Below, piece after piece: positions 24,969-34,391 of a DNA stretch of 64,000 bases. The notes under the pieces are model-generated. The model saw only the letters and a program-made list of their open reading frames with translations, was not told where the DNA came from and did not search any database. The stretch covers positions 61,776 through 125,775 of the forward strand of contig NZ_AUCH01000018.1 in NCBI RefSeq assembly GCF_000429665.1. Reading direction: 5' to 3'. The position numbers were made by a program, and so were the translations under genes. Origin of the DNA: Azovibrio restrictus DSM 23866. GTDB taxonomy: Bacteria > Pseudomonadota > Gammaproteobacteria > Burkholderiales > Rhodocyclaceae. Numbering within the stretch: position 1 is the first letter of the stretch; every line of letters starts with the position of its first letter.

Positions 24969-27900
24969 ATGCGGCGTTTTGAACTGGTGGAGGGCACTTC
25001 CAGCAAGTTCTGGGAAGTCTCGGTGACCGATGCGGAACTGACGGTGAGATTCGGGCGCATCGGCACCCAGGGGCAGAGTAAAAGCAAGACCTTCGCCAGC
25101 GCCCAGGCCGCCCAGCAGGAAGAAGCCAAGCTGATCCGGGAAAAGACCGGCAAGGGCTACCAGGAAGTGGGCGGCGGGGCGGAGGCGCCGGCCCCGGCCA
25201 GCGGAACGCCAGCCTTGCCCACGTCCCAGCCGGCCGCTACCCATCCTGAAGCAGCCCCGGTCGGGGCGGCTGCGGCTGTGGCGTCTAAGGCCTTTGTGTC
25301 CCAGGCCGTTGCGTCCAAGGCCGCAGCTTCCCCGGAGCCGGCGGTGCAGCCCGCTTCCCCTCCTGCCCCGGCCGCCTCACCGGCTTTCCGGACCGATGTC
25401 CCGGCTCTGCCCCTGGTCTGGCCCACCGGGGGATTTGCCTGGACCGAGGGCCTGCGCCAGTCCCTGCCGGTGCTGCGGGGCATCCGCCTGGGGGAATTCC
25501 CGGTCCGGCCGGAGCGGATCCAGGAAGCGCTCAAGTGTGATGACCAGGTGCAGCAGTACGCCCGCCGCTACTGGGATGAACTGATACAACACGGCGCCCC
25601 CGTGGAAGGGGATTTCTGGTCCGAGGCCAGCATGCGCGAGCACTGTCAGCCCGGGCGTCTGGAGCGGCGGGACCCGGCGGCCTGGCGGCAGCTGTTCCTG
25701 CAATGCTGCTGCTGGCGCAACTGGAACGACCGCAACCAGGCGCCCTGGGAACTGGAAATGGCCGTGGCCCTGCACGGCCTGCCCTTTGCCCTGGAGGTCC
25801 TGCTCGACTGCGGCCCGGCCATGGCCCGCCAGCATTCCTGGTGGTACAGCCAGCAGGGGGGCTACGCTTACCTGCGGGCCGGCCTTGCGGCGGCGGATGC
25901 GGGGCTCCATCAGCAGTGCCTGGCGCTCGCCACGGCGCGCCGGGGGCGGGATGATCTGCTCGATCACGCTATCTGCTACCTCTTCCCGGAGCAGTCCGCC
26001 TGGGCCGAAGACTGCGTTGCCCGGGCTCTCCCCGAAGGTGACACCTGGTGGCTGGACACCTGCTGCATGTCCGTCGCAGCCGCCTGCCGCCATTTCCGGC
26101 GCCGCCAGCTCTACGTCCAGTATGCCCAGCCTGCGGCCCTGCTACAGCTGCAGCTGCACGACGTGGGGGCCCTGGAGCTGCTGCTGCTGTTCCTGGATAA
26201 ATGCGGCACCCGGGGGGAATGTCAGGAGGTGCTGCGCCTGCTGAGCCGCTGCGCCACCCCCGAACTGCTGCCCGCCCTGCTGGCCCGCATCGACAACCGG
26301 GATGTGCGCGACACCCTGGACAAGCTCACCGAGCGTTGGCCCGTGGCCCTGCTCCGGGAGGCCATCGCCCTCTGCCAGCGCCATCCGGCCCGCAACCTGG
26401 AGGCCTGGGCCGTGCGTCTTGCCCTGCGTTTGCCCGAATCCGTGCCGGCGGCCCTGGAGGCCAGTAACGACGGGGAGCGCCAGGCCTTCACCAGCCTGCT
26501 GCAGCAGCTTTCCATGCCCGAGGAAGCGCCCTTCGAGTCCCTGCCCGAATTGCTGCGCACCCCGCCCTGGACCCTGAAGCAGCGGCCGGCCCCCATCCCC
26601 GTCCTGGACCTGACGCCCCGGGAATCCCCCGTGGACATCCTCTGGTCCGAGGCGGATAAAGCCCGGGCTGCCGCCTATACCCGTCCCGCCTGGCTGGAGA
26701 ATCGGCTCAAGTCCGTCAAGGCCGGTAAGCCCCAGGCCAGGGAAATCTACCTCCTGGGCGAACTGGACATCCTGCCCGCAGGCCGGGAGCGTCTACTGGC
26801 GGGCGGAGCCCTGCAGGAGGGGGACCTGGAACGCAAGAACTACTACTACGAGGATGTGCATCTGCTCCTGGAACTGCCCCCCGAGATGGCCCTGGCCGTC
26901 TGGGAATTCATGCCGCCCCGGCACTGGAGCAGCTGGAGCCTGGAAACACCGGTGCAGGCCCTGCTGCTGCGTCATGGGGCCCGCTTCCTGCCTGGCCTGC
27001 TGGCCTACGGGAACATCTTCCCGGAACAGGGGCTGGCGCTCCTGCTCCCTTGCCGTGCCGCCGCAGTCGCTCCCCTGGCGGCGCACGCCCTGAAGAACAC
27101 CAAAAAGGCCAGGGGCCCGGCCCAGGCCTGGCTGAAACAGCATCCGGAAACCGCCATCCAGGCCCTGGTGCCCCTGGCCCTGGGGCAGGACCGGAAGGCC
27201 CGGGAAAATGCCCAGTACGCCCTGCGCTGGCTGGCCCAGAACGGCCTGGAGGCCCAGGTGCGGAGCGGCGCCGGGGCCTATGGCGCGGCGGCGGCCGCCG
27301 CCGTGGACCAGGTCCTGGCCGTGGATCCCACCCTGATCGTGCCGGCCCGGATGCCCAAGCTGCCCGCCTTCTTCGTCCCCGCTGCCCTGCGCCGGCCCCA
27401 GTTGCGCAGCGGCGGCGCCCTGCCGGTCCAGGCGCAGGAATACCTGGGCAACATGCTCAGCATCAGCACTCTGGGGGAACCCTATGGGGGCCTGGAGGTG
27501 GTGCGCGCCGCCTGCACTCCGGAATCTCTGGCCGAGTTCGCCTGGGACCTGTTCGAAGCCTGGCAGGCGGCGGGCGCGCCCAGCAAGGAAGGCTGGGCCT
27601 TTGCCGCTCTGGGGCTGCTGGGCAATGACGAAACCGCCCGGCGGCTGGCGCCCAAGATCCGAGAATGGCCCGGGGAAGGCGGGCATGCCCGGGCGGTGAC
27701 GGGCCTGAACCTGCTGGCCGCCATCGGCACCGACGTGGCCCTGATGCACCTGAACGGCATCGCCGGCAAGGTGAAGTTCAAGGCCCTCCAGGAGCGGGCC
27801 CGGGAAAAGATCGCCCAGGTGGCGGAGGCCCGGGGCCTGACCCCCGAGGAGCTGGCGGACCGGCTGGTGCCCGACCTGGGCCTGGACGACAACGGCACCC

Positions 27901-28793
27901 TGGTGCTGGATTTCGGCCCCCGACAATTTTTCGTGGGTTTCGACGAGAGCCTGAAACCCTTCGTCAAGGACGCCGACGGCAGCCGTCTCAAGGACCTGCC
28001 CAAGCCGAACCAGAAAGACCATCCGGAACTGTCCGCCGCTGCCGTGGAGCGCTACAAGGCCATGAAGAAGGACGCCAAGGCCATCGCCAGCCTGCAGCTG
28101 ATCCGCCTGGAGCAGGGCATGTGCGGTAGGCGGCGCTGGAGTCCGGCCCAGTTCCGGCAATTCTTCCTGGAGCATCCGCTGATGCGCCACCTGGCCCGGC
28201 GCCTGGTCTGGGGCGTGTATCGGGACGGGGTCCTGGCGGATGCCTTCCGGGTGGCCGAGGACCTGAGCCTGGCCAACCGGGAGGACGATCTCTACGAACT
28301 GCCCCAGGAGGTGGAGATCGGCGTTGCCCATGTGCTGGAGATGGACCCGGTGCTGAAGGGGGAGTTCGGCCAGATCTTCGCCGACTACGAAATCCTCCAG
28401 CCCTTCCGGCAGCTGGGCCGGGAGACCTACACCCTGACCGAGGCGGAGCAGAAAAGCGGCGAGATCACCCGCTTCAAGGACAAGACCGTGGCCACCGGCA
28501 GCCTCATGGGGCTCACCAACCGGGGCTGGGAGCGGGGCGAGGCCCAGGACGGCGGCTGGGTCGGCTGGTTCCAGAAGGAACTGCCCGGCGGCCTGGAGGC
28601 GGAACTGGAGATGGACCCGGGCACCGTGGTGGGGGACCTCTCCTTCGAGCCCCGGCAGCGGATTCCCCGCATCGGCATCCGCCGCCGGGGCACCTGGGAC
28701 AACGAAGGCCGGGTCAGCATCGCCACCCTGGACCCGGTGGTGGTGAGCGAAATCCTGCGGGACGCGGACCTGCTGGCGGCCGTGGAGGAGTAG
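24969..28793 (+). CDS. WGR-domain DUF4132 protein (YehI/MolR type)
   Basis: This 1274-residue protein starts at ATG 24969 behind an AGGGGCAGGG-type site. Residues 1-72 form a WGR domain whose signature reads Phe28-Gly29-Arg30. A Pro/Ala-rich linker of about 60 residues follows, then long helical, HEAT-like repeats. The C-terminal 300 residues match DUF4132 (around LPKPNQKDHPELS, WGVYRDG and TLTEAEQKSGEITRFKD). E. coli YehI has the same architecture and is encoded beside yehL-yehQ. Homologues of those genes lie 12 kb away here, on the same strand. WGR domains bind nucleic-acid ends in PARPs; the function of this family is unknown. Confidence 0.85.
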   Translation: MRRFELVEGTSSKFWEVSVTDAELTVRFGRIGTQGQSKSKTFASAQAAQQEEAKLIREKTGKGYQEVGGGAEAPAPASGTPALPTSQPAATHPEAAPVGAAAAVASKAFVSQAVASKAAASPEPAVQPASPPAPAASPAFRTDVPALPLVWPTGGFAWTEGLRQSLPVLRGIRLGEFPVRPERIQEALKCDDQVQQYARRYWDELIQHGAPVEGDFWSEASMREHCQPGRLERRDPAAWRQLFLQCCCWRNWNDRNQAPWELEMAVALHGLPFALEVLLDCGPAMARQHSWWYSQQGGYAYLRAGLAAADAGLHQQCLALATARRGRDDLLDHAICYLFPEQSAWAEDCVARALPEGDTWWLDTCCMSVAAACRHFRRRQLYVQYAQPAALLQLQLHDVGALELLLLFLDKCGTRGECQEVLRLLSRCATPELLPALLARIDNRDVRDTLDKLTERWPVALLREAIALCQRHPARNLEAWAVRLALRLPESVPAALEASNDGERQAFTSLLQQLSMPEEAPFESLPELLRTPPWTLKQRPAPIPVLDLTPRESPVDILWSEADKARAAAYTRPAWLENRLKSVKAGKPQAREIYLLGELDILPAGRERLLAGGALQEGDLERKNYYYEDVHLLLELPPEMALAVWEFMPPRHWSSWSLETPVQALLLRHGARFLPGLLAYGNIFPEQGLALLLPCRAAAVAPLAAHALKNTKKARGPAQAWLKQHPETAIQALVPLALGQDRKARENAQYALRWLAQNGLEAQVRSGAGAYGAAAAAAVDQVLAVDPTLIVPARMPKLPAFFVPAALRRPQLRSGGALPVQAQEYLGNMLSISTLGEPYGGLEVVRAACTPESLAEFAWDLFEAWQAAGAPSKEGWAFAALGLLGNDETARRLAPKIREWPGEGGHARAVTGLNLLAAIGTDVALMHLNGIAGKVKFKALQERAREKIAQVAEARGLTPEELADRLVPDLGLDDNGTLVLDFGPRQFFVGFDESLKPFVKDADGSRLKDLPKPNQKDHPELSAAAVERYKAMKKDAKAIASLQLIRLEQGMCGRRRWSPAQFRQFFLEHPLMRHLARRLVWGVYRDGVLADAFRVAEDLSLANREDDLYELPQEVEIGVAHVLEMDPVLKGEFGQIFADYEILQPFRQLGRETYTLTEAEQKSGEITRFKDKTVATGSLMGLTNRGWERGEAQDGGWVGWFQKELPGGLEAELEMDPGTVVGDLSFEPRQRIPRIGIRRRGTWDNEGRVSIATLDPVVVSEILRDADLLAAVEE

Positions 28794-28797
28794 GAAC

Positions 28798-29349
28798 ATG
28801 GCGCGACGGTATCCGCTGACTGCGTTGCGATCCGCCATGGGTTGGCGGTCAGGGGCCTTCCTGGCGTTCCTGCTGCTGGGCATGGGCACGGCAGCCGCCG
28901 GCAGCGGCCACCCGGACTTCATGCGGCTGCCCTTTGCCACCTTGCGCTTGGTGATGGAAACGCCTCCGGCCAGCTTCCCCGCCCTGGCCCGGCAGCTGGG
29001 GCTGGGGGTGCAGGAGGTGGAGATGGAGGATCGGAGCGCCGGCACCGCCGAGCGCTGCTATGCCCGCCAGCCCGACGCGGAATTCAAGCTCTGTCAGGGT
29101 ACGGAGCGGCTGGAGCCCGGCTCCCCGGAACCCCGGGTGCGGATGGCTTTCCTGCTGGCCAATGACCGGACGACGGATATCCTGGAGTACGAAAACATTC
29201 TGGCGGGGGCCGATTGCCGCAACGGGAAGCGCGAGGAAATCTGGGGCGGCGTATCCCAGGAATGCGACCTGCCCGTGGGGAGGCTGACGCTGCAGAAACG
29301 CAGTTACGAAGGGGGCACCGGCTACCAGATTTACCTGGAGCGGCGCTAG
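28798..29349 (+). CDS. Predicted secreted protein of unknown function
   Basis: This 183-residue protein starts at ATG 28798, five bases after the preceding stop, with GGAGGAG inside the previous gene's end. A hydrophobic signal segment (FLAFLLLGMGTAAAG) follows a basic N-terminus. Four cysteines in the mature part (in ERCYAR, KLCQG, ADCRNG and QECDLP) could form two disulfides, fitting a periplasmic location. No family is recognised. Tight spacing suggests co-transcription with the WGR-DUF4132 gene. Confidence 0.68.
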   Translation: MARRYPLTALRSAMGWRSGAFLAFLLLGMGTAAAGSGHPDFMRLPFATLRLVMETPPASFPALARQLGLGVQEVEMEDRSAGTAERCYARQPDAEFKLCQGTERLEPGSPEPRVRMAFLLANDRTTDILEYENILAGADCRNGKREEIWGGVSQECDLPVGRLTLQKRSYEGGTGYQIYLERR

Positions 29350-29605
29350 CCGCGGGGCCAGCCAGTGATTCAGGGAGGGGCCATGGAGAAAACGCGTGAT
29401 GCCGATGCCTGCTGGCGGATTCCGAAGAAGTGGCCGCCAGGGTTTTCGGGAGAAAGACATGCCGGCCTTCTGCCGGGGCGGCGGCTGAGCCTGCCGGCCA
29501 CGCCGGGATGCGGACCAGGGGTGTCTTCCCCTAAACTCCGGGACTGCCGCCCTTGAGGCTGCCGGCGCCCAGGCGTCACCCTTGAACCGGACTATCAGGA
29601 ACAGC
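29350..29605. other. Intergenic stretch without a convincing gene
   Basis: About 256 bases between the secreted-protein gene and the flavin-reductase-like gene. A 58-codon frame from ATG 29383 follows a GGGAGGGG motif but has low-complexity Pro/Gly/Arg composition, so it is not called. No clear promoter or terminator is seen. Confidence 0.5.
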
Positions 29606-30208
29606 ATGCTTTTCGATACCTCGGCCCTGGATACCCAGGACATCTACCGGCTGCTGGTGGGCGGCATCACGCCCCGGCCCATTGCCTGGATCAGCACCTT
29701 GTCCCGGGATGGCGTGGCGAACATCGCCCCCTATTCCTTCTTCAACGTGGCCAGCTGCAATCCGCCCGTGCTCTGGTATGCCCAGATGAACCCCAGGGAA
29801 GGCGGGGACAAGGACACCTTGAGGAACCTGCAGGAAACCCGGGAATGCGTGGTGCACATCGTCACCCCCGCGCTCCTGGAGCAGATGAACCGCTCCTGCG
29901 CCAGCCTGCCCCCCGAGCAGAGTGAATTTGCCGCAGCGGGCATCGCCTCCTGTCCCAGCCACGGGGTGGGGAGCCTTTCCGTGCCTGCTTCCCCGGTCCG
30001 GTACGAATGCGGGCTGCGGGAAGTCCTGCGCATCAGCAGCCTCCCCGGCGGCGGCAGCGTCGCCCTGCTGGATGTGAAATTCATCCACGTGGATGACGCC
30101 CTCTGGAAAGACATGCAGATCGACCAGCAACAGCTGGGCAGCGTCGGCAGGATGGGCGGGGAGTTCTACAGCCTGAGCACGGATTTGCGGGCGCTGCCCA
30201 GACCGTGA
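29606..30208 (+). CDS. Flavin-reductase-like FMN-binding split-barrel protein
   Basis: This 200-residue protein starts at ATG 29606 with CAGGAA at good spacing; an in-frame TTG at 29582 would add eight residues. The family pattern is clear: YRLLVGGITPRPIAWIST, then NIAPYSFFNVASCNPP, then LRNLQETRECVVHIV. These proteins bind FMN, and some reduce flavins for partner oxygenases. No partner is nearby, so substrate and role are open. It is the last ordinary high-GC gene before the AT-richer immunity region. Confidence 0.88.
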   Translation: MLFDTSALDTQDIYRLLVGGITPRPIAWISTLSRDGVANIAPYSFFNVASCNPPVLWYAQMNPREGGDKDTLRNLQETRECVVHIVTPALLEQMNRSCASLPPEQSEFAAAGIASCPSHGVGSLSVPASPVRYECGLREVLRISSLPGGGSVALLDVKFIHVDDALWKDMQIDQQQLGSVGRMGGEFYSLSTDLRALPRP

Positions 30209-30321
30209 GGGCCGCTCAAGCGGGAGAGAGCGCCTGCCTTATCCCCTTGAGCCCCAAGGCGTCTAGCACAAGGCGGAAATCTTCAGGAGGACGCTACTTC
30301 GCCCTTTGCGGCAACAAATCG

Positions 30322-30519
30322 TCATTCGCCATATTCAAGCACTGGCTTGGTGAGCGCCACTATATATAGATCGCAGTTAGCCCTCAGCTCCTCTATGGTC
30401 TCGCCTACAGGAAAAACTGGAGTCGCGCTGTATCCCTTGATCCTTCCGTCTTCATAGTAGTAGACCTCATAGATCGCCAATTCGTCCTCGCGGGTCATTA
30501 CCCTGTATTCCCATGCCAT
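30322..30519 (-). CDS. Small protein of the MAWEYRV type, possible immunity-associated
   Basis: A 65-residue protein from ATG 30519 (MAWEYRVM...EYGE); a GTG at 30528 is an alternative start. It is short, acidic and single-domain, with a DELAIYEVYYYEDGRIKGY core and an FPVGETIEELR segment. This is a recurrent small-protein pattern of unknown function. It is the last gene of the minus-strand Rhs-type immunity chain, where it may be a passenger. Confidence 0.62.
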   Translation of the reverse strand: MAWEYRVMTREDELAIYEVYYYEDGRIKGYSATPVFPVGETIEELRANCDLYIVALTKPVLEYGE

Positions 30520-30583
30520 GTTTGTCACTTATGGTAGTCAACGATGTCGTGAATGATGACTTCGTTTTTGTGGGTGCGAAAGA

Positions 30584-30877
30584 TTACCTGTTTCGTGTTC
30601 TGGATTGTATTTTGCTGGCTTGCTGGGCGGCCCGAGCAAGCTTGTTTAATCGAGACCACCACGCGTTTTGCGATAACTGAGGAAGGTAAAGGTCGCCAAG
30701 CCATTTCATGTGACAGCGATTGATTAGCTGCGCAACTGCTTCATCGCGCTTACCTTTGGGTCGCTTCTGATCTGCTGCCAATTGAGATAGATGTTGCACT
30801 TCCATTGCTTCTGCATGAAAACCGGCGGCATCAAGATCGCGAGAAATTATATTTGCCCACTCTATTAATGAATTCAT
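30584..30877 (-). CDS. Hypothetical protein, candidate orphan immunity protein
   Basis: A 97-residue, mainly helical, basic-tailed protein (MNSLIEWANI...RTRNR). ATG 30877 has no strong ribosome site. No membrane segment and no recognised family. AT-rich coding and its place in the chain of unrelated small genes suggest an immunity gene left behind by toxin turnover, which is inference from context. Confidence 0.5.
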   Translation of the reverse strand: MNSLIEWANIISRDLDAAGFHAEAMEVQHLSQLAADQKRPKGKRDEAVAQLINRCHMKWLGDLYLPQLSQNAWWSRLNKLARAAQQASKIQSRTRNR

Positions 30878-30992
30878 TGCTAAATGCTTCCGTATATTTC
30901 TTTTTGGCTGTGACTACTTTCCGTTCGCTCCCATTTTTTTATTCCGTCTTTGCGATTGCGGAGCTACTTTGCTTTCACTAGGGTCTTGCTCT

Positions 30993-31448
30993 CTAGCCAG
31001 ATGAGCTGTATTTTCTCCGCACTATTGTTTTGGGGGTAAACTGCTGCTGTTCAGCAGGCTGTGGTGATTTTAGTAAAGAATGGTTTTTTATCGCTTCTAT
31101 TCTTTCTATTAATTCAAAAGCGCTTTGGTTCCCGTTTTTTATTGATTCGTTTGCCCATATTTCTGCTTCCTGGATGTTGGTGTGCTCTCCGTAGATAAGA
31201 TCATGGGCAATGCTGTATTGAGCAATCGCATGGCCATTTTGTGCTGCCTTTTGTAGCCAATAGCGGGATTTGTTTGGGTCGTGATTTGAAAAGGCATAGT
31301 GCAAATAAAGCCTGAACGCGGCATCCTTGTTGTTTTCTTCTGCATCTCGCGCAAGATTTTTCTGGTCTGAGTCGCATAGCCAATATGTTGATGCTGAGGA
31401 TGCCGGGGTTCCTTTTTTATCGGTTTTCCGCTTTTGGCGTTTATGCAT
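30993..31448 (-). CDS. Sel1-like-repeat protein
   Basis: A 151-residue protein from ATG 31448. After a basic N-terminus, residues 30-115 carry Sel1/TPR-like helical repeats (AAFRLYLHYAF, KSRYWLQKAAQNGHAIAQYSIAHDLIYG, AEIWANESIKNGNQSAFELI). Sel1 repeats bind other proteins, and small Sel1 proteins occur as immunity or accessory genes near secreted toxins. AT-rich codon use contrasts with the flanking chromosome. Confidence 0.65.
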   Translation of the reverse strand: MHKRQKRKTDKKGTPASSASTYWLCDSDQKNLARDAEENNKDAAFRLYLHYAFSNHDPNKSRYWLQKAAQNGHAIAQYSIAHDLIYGEHTNIQEAEIWANESIKNGNQSAFELIERIEAIKNHSLLKSPQPAEQQQFTPKTIVRRKYSSSG

Positions 31449-31526
31449 GATTGTTGGTTTTCTTGGTGTTTTGGTTGGGGTCGCTTGTCAAGGGGTTTCT
31501 AGTCGTCTGCTGGGTTAAGGGGTTGC

Positions 31527-32027
31527 TCATAGATTTGAAAAAACCACCAGTTTTCCACCCAGGGGATGAGGCTTCCATCCACAAGGAAATCCATTGTTCA
31601 GATATACGGTCAGTATGTCTTTCCAAATTGGGGGGAAGGTATCGTTCGCATAGCAGGTGAGCAGAATACGTATGTCTCTGTACATTAGTTCTTTGAGAAT
31701 GCATGATGTTGGCGTTGTCCACTTTGTGTCTGCTCCATTGAGGTTTTTTTTCTCTATTCCAAAGTAGTCGTCAATTAGTACTCGGCGATCAATTGTTCCG
31801 TTCCATTCGAAGTTCTCTGGAAATGTTTCTTCGGAATCTGATATGGATTCCCAGTCGATCAATTCGTCGTTCGAATGGTCTGTGGCGTACATTATTCCTG
31901 TTTCTGGGTCGCGTACAACAAAAGCTCCAATTGTGTCTTTGTAAGGTTTGTCAAATAGGTTGTCATTCGAAAGAAAATCCACAAGAGGCTTTGCGTCATT
32001 AAGTATTTCATTCCACTTCTTCTTCAT
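31527..32027 (-). CDS. Hypothetical acidic protein, candidate orphan immunity protein
   Basis: A 166-residue protein from ATG 32027 (MKKKWNEIL...LVVFSNL); a TTG at 32057 would extend it by ten residues. It is acidic and aromatic-rich in the middle (DHSNDELIDWESISDSEE), with a Trp-rich end (GFPCGWKPHPLGG). No membrane segment or known family. Composition and setting match orphan immunity genes of Rhs loci. Confidence 0.55.
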   Translation of the reverse strand: MKKKWNEILNDAKPLVDFLSNDNLFDKPYKDTIGAFVVRDPETGIMYATDHSNDELIDWESISDSEETFPENFEWNGTIDRRVLIDDYFGIEKKNLNGADTKWTTPTSCILKELMYRDIRILLTCYANDTFPPIWKDILTVYLNNGFPCGWKPHPLGGKLVVFSNL

Positions 32028-32152
32028 TTTCTTGTGCTCTGATGTCTGGTTCTTCAATGGGGCTTTGCTTGATGGATTTCTTTTCAGGTCTGCCGGTCGG
32101 TTGTGTAATAAATAACCAGTTGTCAGCAGTGGCGGGTCAATTATCCTGATTG

Positions 32153-32830
32153 TTACAGGATGGCACGTTCAACTACTCTGCGGTTGGCGAGCCGCTCTCC
32201 GTAGGCGCGGATTCGTTCGAGAAGTTCATCATTGGATTTGTGCTGGCTTTGTTCAGATAAACGGCTCGTGTTGATCAAGGAATTGCCGATATAAACAATG
32301 CTTCTGCCTCCAAAGTTGTCCTCCGTGAATAGACCAATAAATTTATGGTGGTCAATAAGACTTACAATGAAACCATCAAGCGTTTTTTTGCGCAGGGCTT
32401 CCGCTATTCCGCTGCAGGAGCCCAGTTTTTCACCTAAAATAAATCCAGAAGCTGAGTTATAAACTGCCTTGAAGTAAGCGGGAAATTCTTCTGCGCAATC
32501 AAGAGGTGCGGCATCCAGAAAAATATCGGTAGCCTGTTTTGTTATTTTTTGGCGGAATGTTCGGATTTTATTTGTTCCCAACATGTTTTCCCGACCAAAG
32601 GCTCCTTGAAATTCGCTGATTTTTGAGTGCTTGGTGCTCGGCAAGACTTCAGTCAGCAAGAATAACTCTGCGGTGCTGTGCGGTAGTAGTGCTTTGTTGA
32701 AGTGGCAATACAGGTCGGTTGCAGTGTCGTATCGACACCAGATTGCATCTGTGCTGTGTTGAAAATCAAAGCCTAGGACCTTGCCGGCAAGTCTGGCGTC
32801 TTTGTCTTTGTAAATTGATGGTTGAGCCAC
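32153..32830 (-). CDS. Hypothetical protein, candidate orphan immunity protein
   Basis: A 225-residue protein beginning at GTG 32830, with AGGGA about eight bases upstream. It is mixed alpha/beta, with no signal peptide or membrane helix; visible segments include GKVLGFDFQHSTDAIWCRYDT and the basic end LANRRVVERAIL. No family recognised. AT-rich coding and position suggest part of the immunity chain. Confidence 0.58.
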   Translation of the reverse strand: MAQPSIYKDKDARLAGKVLGFDFQHSTDAIWCRYDTATDLYCHFNKALLPHSTAELFLLTEVLPSTKHSKISEFQGAFGRENMLGTNKIRTFRQKITKQATDIFLDAAPLDCAEEFPAYFKAVYNSASGFILGEKLGSCSGIAEALRKKTLDGFIVSLIDHHKFIGLFTEDNFGGRSIVYIGNSLINTSRLSEQSQHKSNDELLERIRAYGERLANRRVVERAIL

Positions 32831-32968
32831 TGCTTTTCCCTGTTTGTATGCATGCTGGAACAGACTGGCAAGATTTTGGTCGGGTCCTGGTTGTTATAAA
32901 AGCTTTAAATGTACGCCAGTCAGTAAGTTTAAATTGCCTGTCTTTAATCCGGTCCTCGGTTATGTGCG

Positions 32969-33361
32969 CTACTCACGAACTTTTTCATAGGTAATATCGT
33001 TGAATAACGCTTTCAGTTGGTTTGGCGCATTGTTCGTTGCTTCCTCGTATAAGGCTGAGCTGTCATGTAAGCCAAGGCCAACGGTCATAGAGGTTGAAAT
33101 GAAGCGGGCGTCAAGGGAGTATAACCACTCTGCTGTTCCCTTGGTCAGAGCATCCTGAGCGAAAAAATCAACCACAATATGGTCTTCCCTTTCCTAGGCA
33201 GTCCTCCAGGTGTTGATCTGAAGTCCGTAGCCCTCTGCCCGATAAATTTCCACTTTAAACTGTTCTCGTGCGAACAAGCTGCGAACTCCTCTCAGCAGTT
33301 CTTTCAGTGGAAATCCTTGAGGCGTTTCGTCCCTATCTCTAATCCACATTCTGCCGTTCAT
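32969..33361 (-). pseudogene. Immunity-type gene broken by an in-frame TAG
   Basis: From ATG 33361 the frame reads MNGRMWIRDRDETPQGF and continues to a TAG at 33194-33196. The same frame then resumes (HIVVDFFAQD... to stop 32969). It aligns along its whole length with the intact 132-residue gene at 38201-38599 (MWIRD-DETPQGFPLK-LLRGVRSLF, GLHDSSALY-EAT). A single nonsense codon, not a frameshift, therefore separates the halves. The start overlaps the upstream gene's stop by ATGA. Alternatives are a sequencing error or use of the downstream GTG. Confidence 0.8.
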
Positions 33362-33687
33362 GATTGCCGTTCTTTTTCAAAGATAAATTTAATAGTATTT
33401 GCCGGGTCGTTTTCTGCAAGAACTGACTCCACCAACGATGTCTCATAAGTCGAGAGTCCCTTGCAGTCGAGTTCAAGGCCGTAGGCGAAGTCCAGTTTTG
33501 CGTAAATTTCTATAGATTTTGTGGTGATTTTTCCAATTTCAGCCTCCGGCATGGCTATCCACTCAGGCGGTAATTCAAATTTTGATGCCAGCTTGCTCAT
33601 TAGCGACTTGAACTCATCAAGGTCCATGTGCACTTCAGTACGGAACTGCACGTTTCCTGATGGGGTGATGGTTTTTTTATATTCCAT
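33358..33687 (-). CDS. Small hypothetical protein coupled to the broken immunity gene
   Basis: A 109-residue protein from ATG 33687 (MEYKKTITPSG...KERQS). It is an alpha/beta protein with an acidic middle and no membrane segment. The TGA overlaps the ATG of the following pseudogene by four bases, so the two were translationally coupled and probably travelled as one cassette. No family recognised. Confidence 0.6.
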   Translation of the reverse strand: MEYKKTITPSGNVQFRTEVHMDLDEFKSLMSKLASKFELPPEWIAMPEAEIGKITTKSIEIYAKLDFAYGLELDCKGLSTYETSLVESVLAENDPANTIKFIFEKERQS

Positions 33688-33925
33688 GCGTTAGCCTTGA
33701 GGGCGGCGGACTGTGTTGTTGGTCTATGCAGCTTGTGCCGGTGCGTTTTTATTTATATTTTGGTCCGCGCCGAAAATCTTCTTGTTTCCCTGTTTTGTCC
33801 GCCGCTCGAAAGAGTGTTTGTTGAATGGATGCTACCCGGTATCAGTTTAGAACCCAAAGGCTACGAGAGTGTTAGGTTTCTGGTATGGAAACTGAAGCAA
33901 GAAGGGCGTGCTTGTGGCTTTGGGG

Positions 33926-34276
33926 CTATTGCAAATCTAGGAAGTCATCGTGTTTTGAGTAATGGTTAAGGCATAGAATTACTTCTTCCGTTGAAGCTGA
34001 TTTCTTTTGTCTATAGGCCAAATCAACTACATCCTGGAATTGTTCGCGCATATATCCTTGAGTAAGGCCCTGTTCAAGAATATGTGCGGGTATGATTTCG
34101 TTGTCGTCATCATCAAAGTCAGGTACGTTCCCCACGTAAACAATCATTCCGGCCTCTAGCACCTCAATGCTTGCCGGAATGTAGATCATGTAAATGCTAT
34201 CTCTGTCCTTTTTGTCTCTTACCAGTTCGATTAAGTCTTCTATTCTGTAAAAATGATTTACGGTTAAATTCGGCAT
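33926..34276 (-). CDS. Small acidic protein, DUF7716-like immunity candidate
   Basis: A 116-residue protein from ATG 34276. The middle has an acidic FDDDDNE loop followed by an ILEQGLTQGYMREQFQDVVDLA segment. This resembles small proteins (DUF7716-like) found beside polymorphic toxins, a tentative match from memory of the pattern. No membrane segment. The 240 bases upstream of the next gene in the chain (33688-33925) hold no convincing gene. Confidence 0.58.
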   Translation of the reverse strand: MPNLTVNHFYRIEDLIELVRDKKDRDSIYMIYIPASIEVLEAGMIVYVGNVPDFDDDDNEIIPAHILEQGLTQGYMREQFQDVVDLAYRQKKSASTEEVILCLNHYSKHDDFLDLQ

Positions 34277-34391
34277 AGCTGGTGTCCTGTGGCAGAGGCT
34301 TGATCTTCGTTTGAGGCTGGCGCCATTTTGTTCTGGGCGGTGCAGTGAATGGCTGTTCTGGGTGTTGGTTCGTGTATGACGGGGCGCCGAT

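Noticed and set aside
29383..29556. 58-codon frame with a good ribosome-like motif
   Set aside because: Pro/Arg/Gly-rich translation with no family resemblance. It fills an intergenic gap and could be chance in GC-rich DNA.
33697..33969. 90-codon plus-strand frame between minus-strand immunity genes
   Set aside because: Overlaps the end of the 33926 gene, Cys/Leu-rich start, no ribosome site, opposite to all neighbours.
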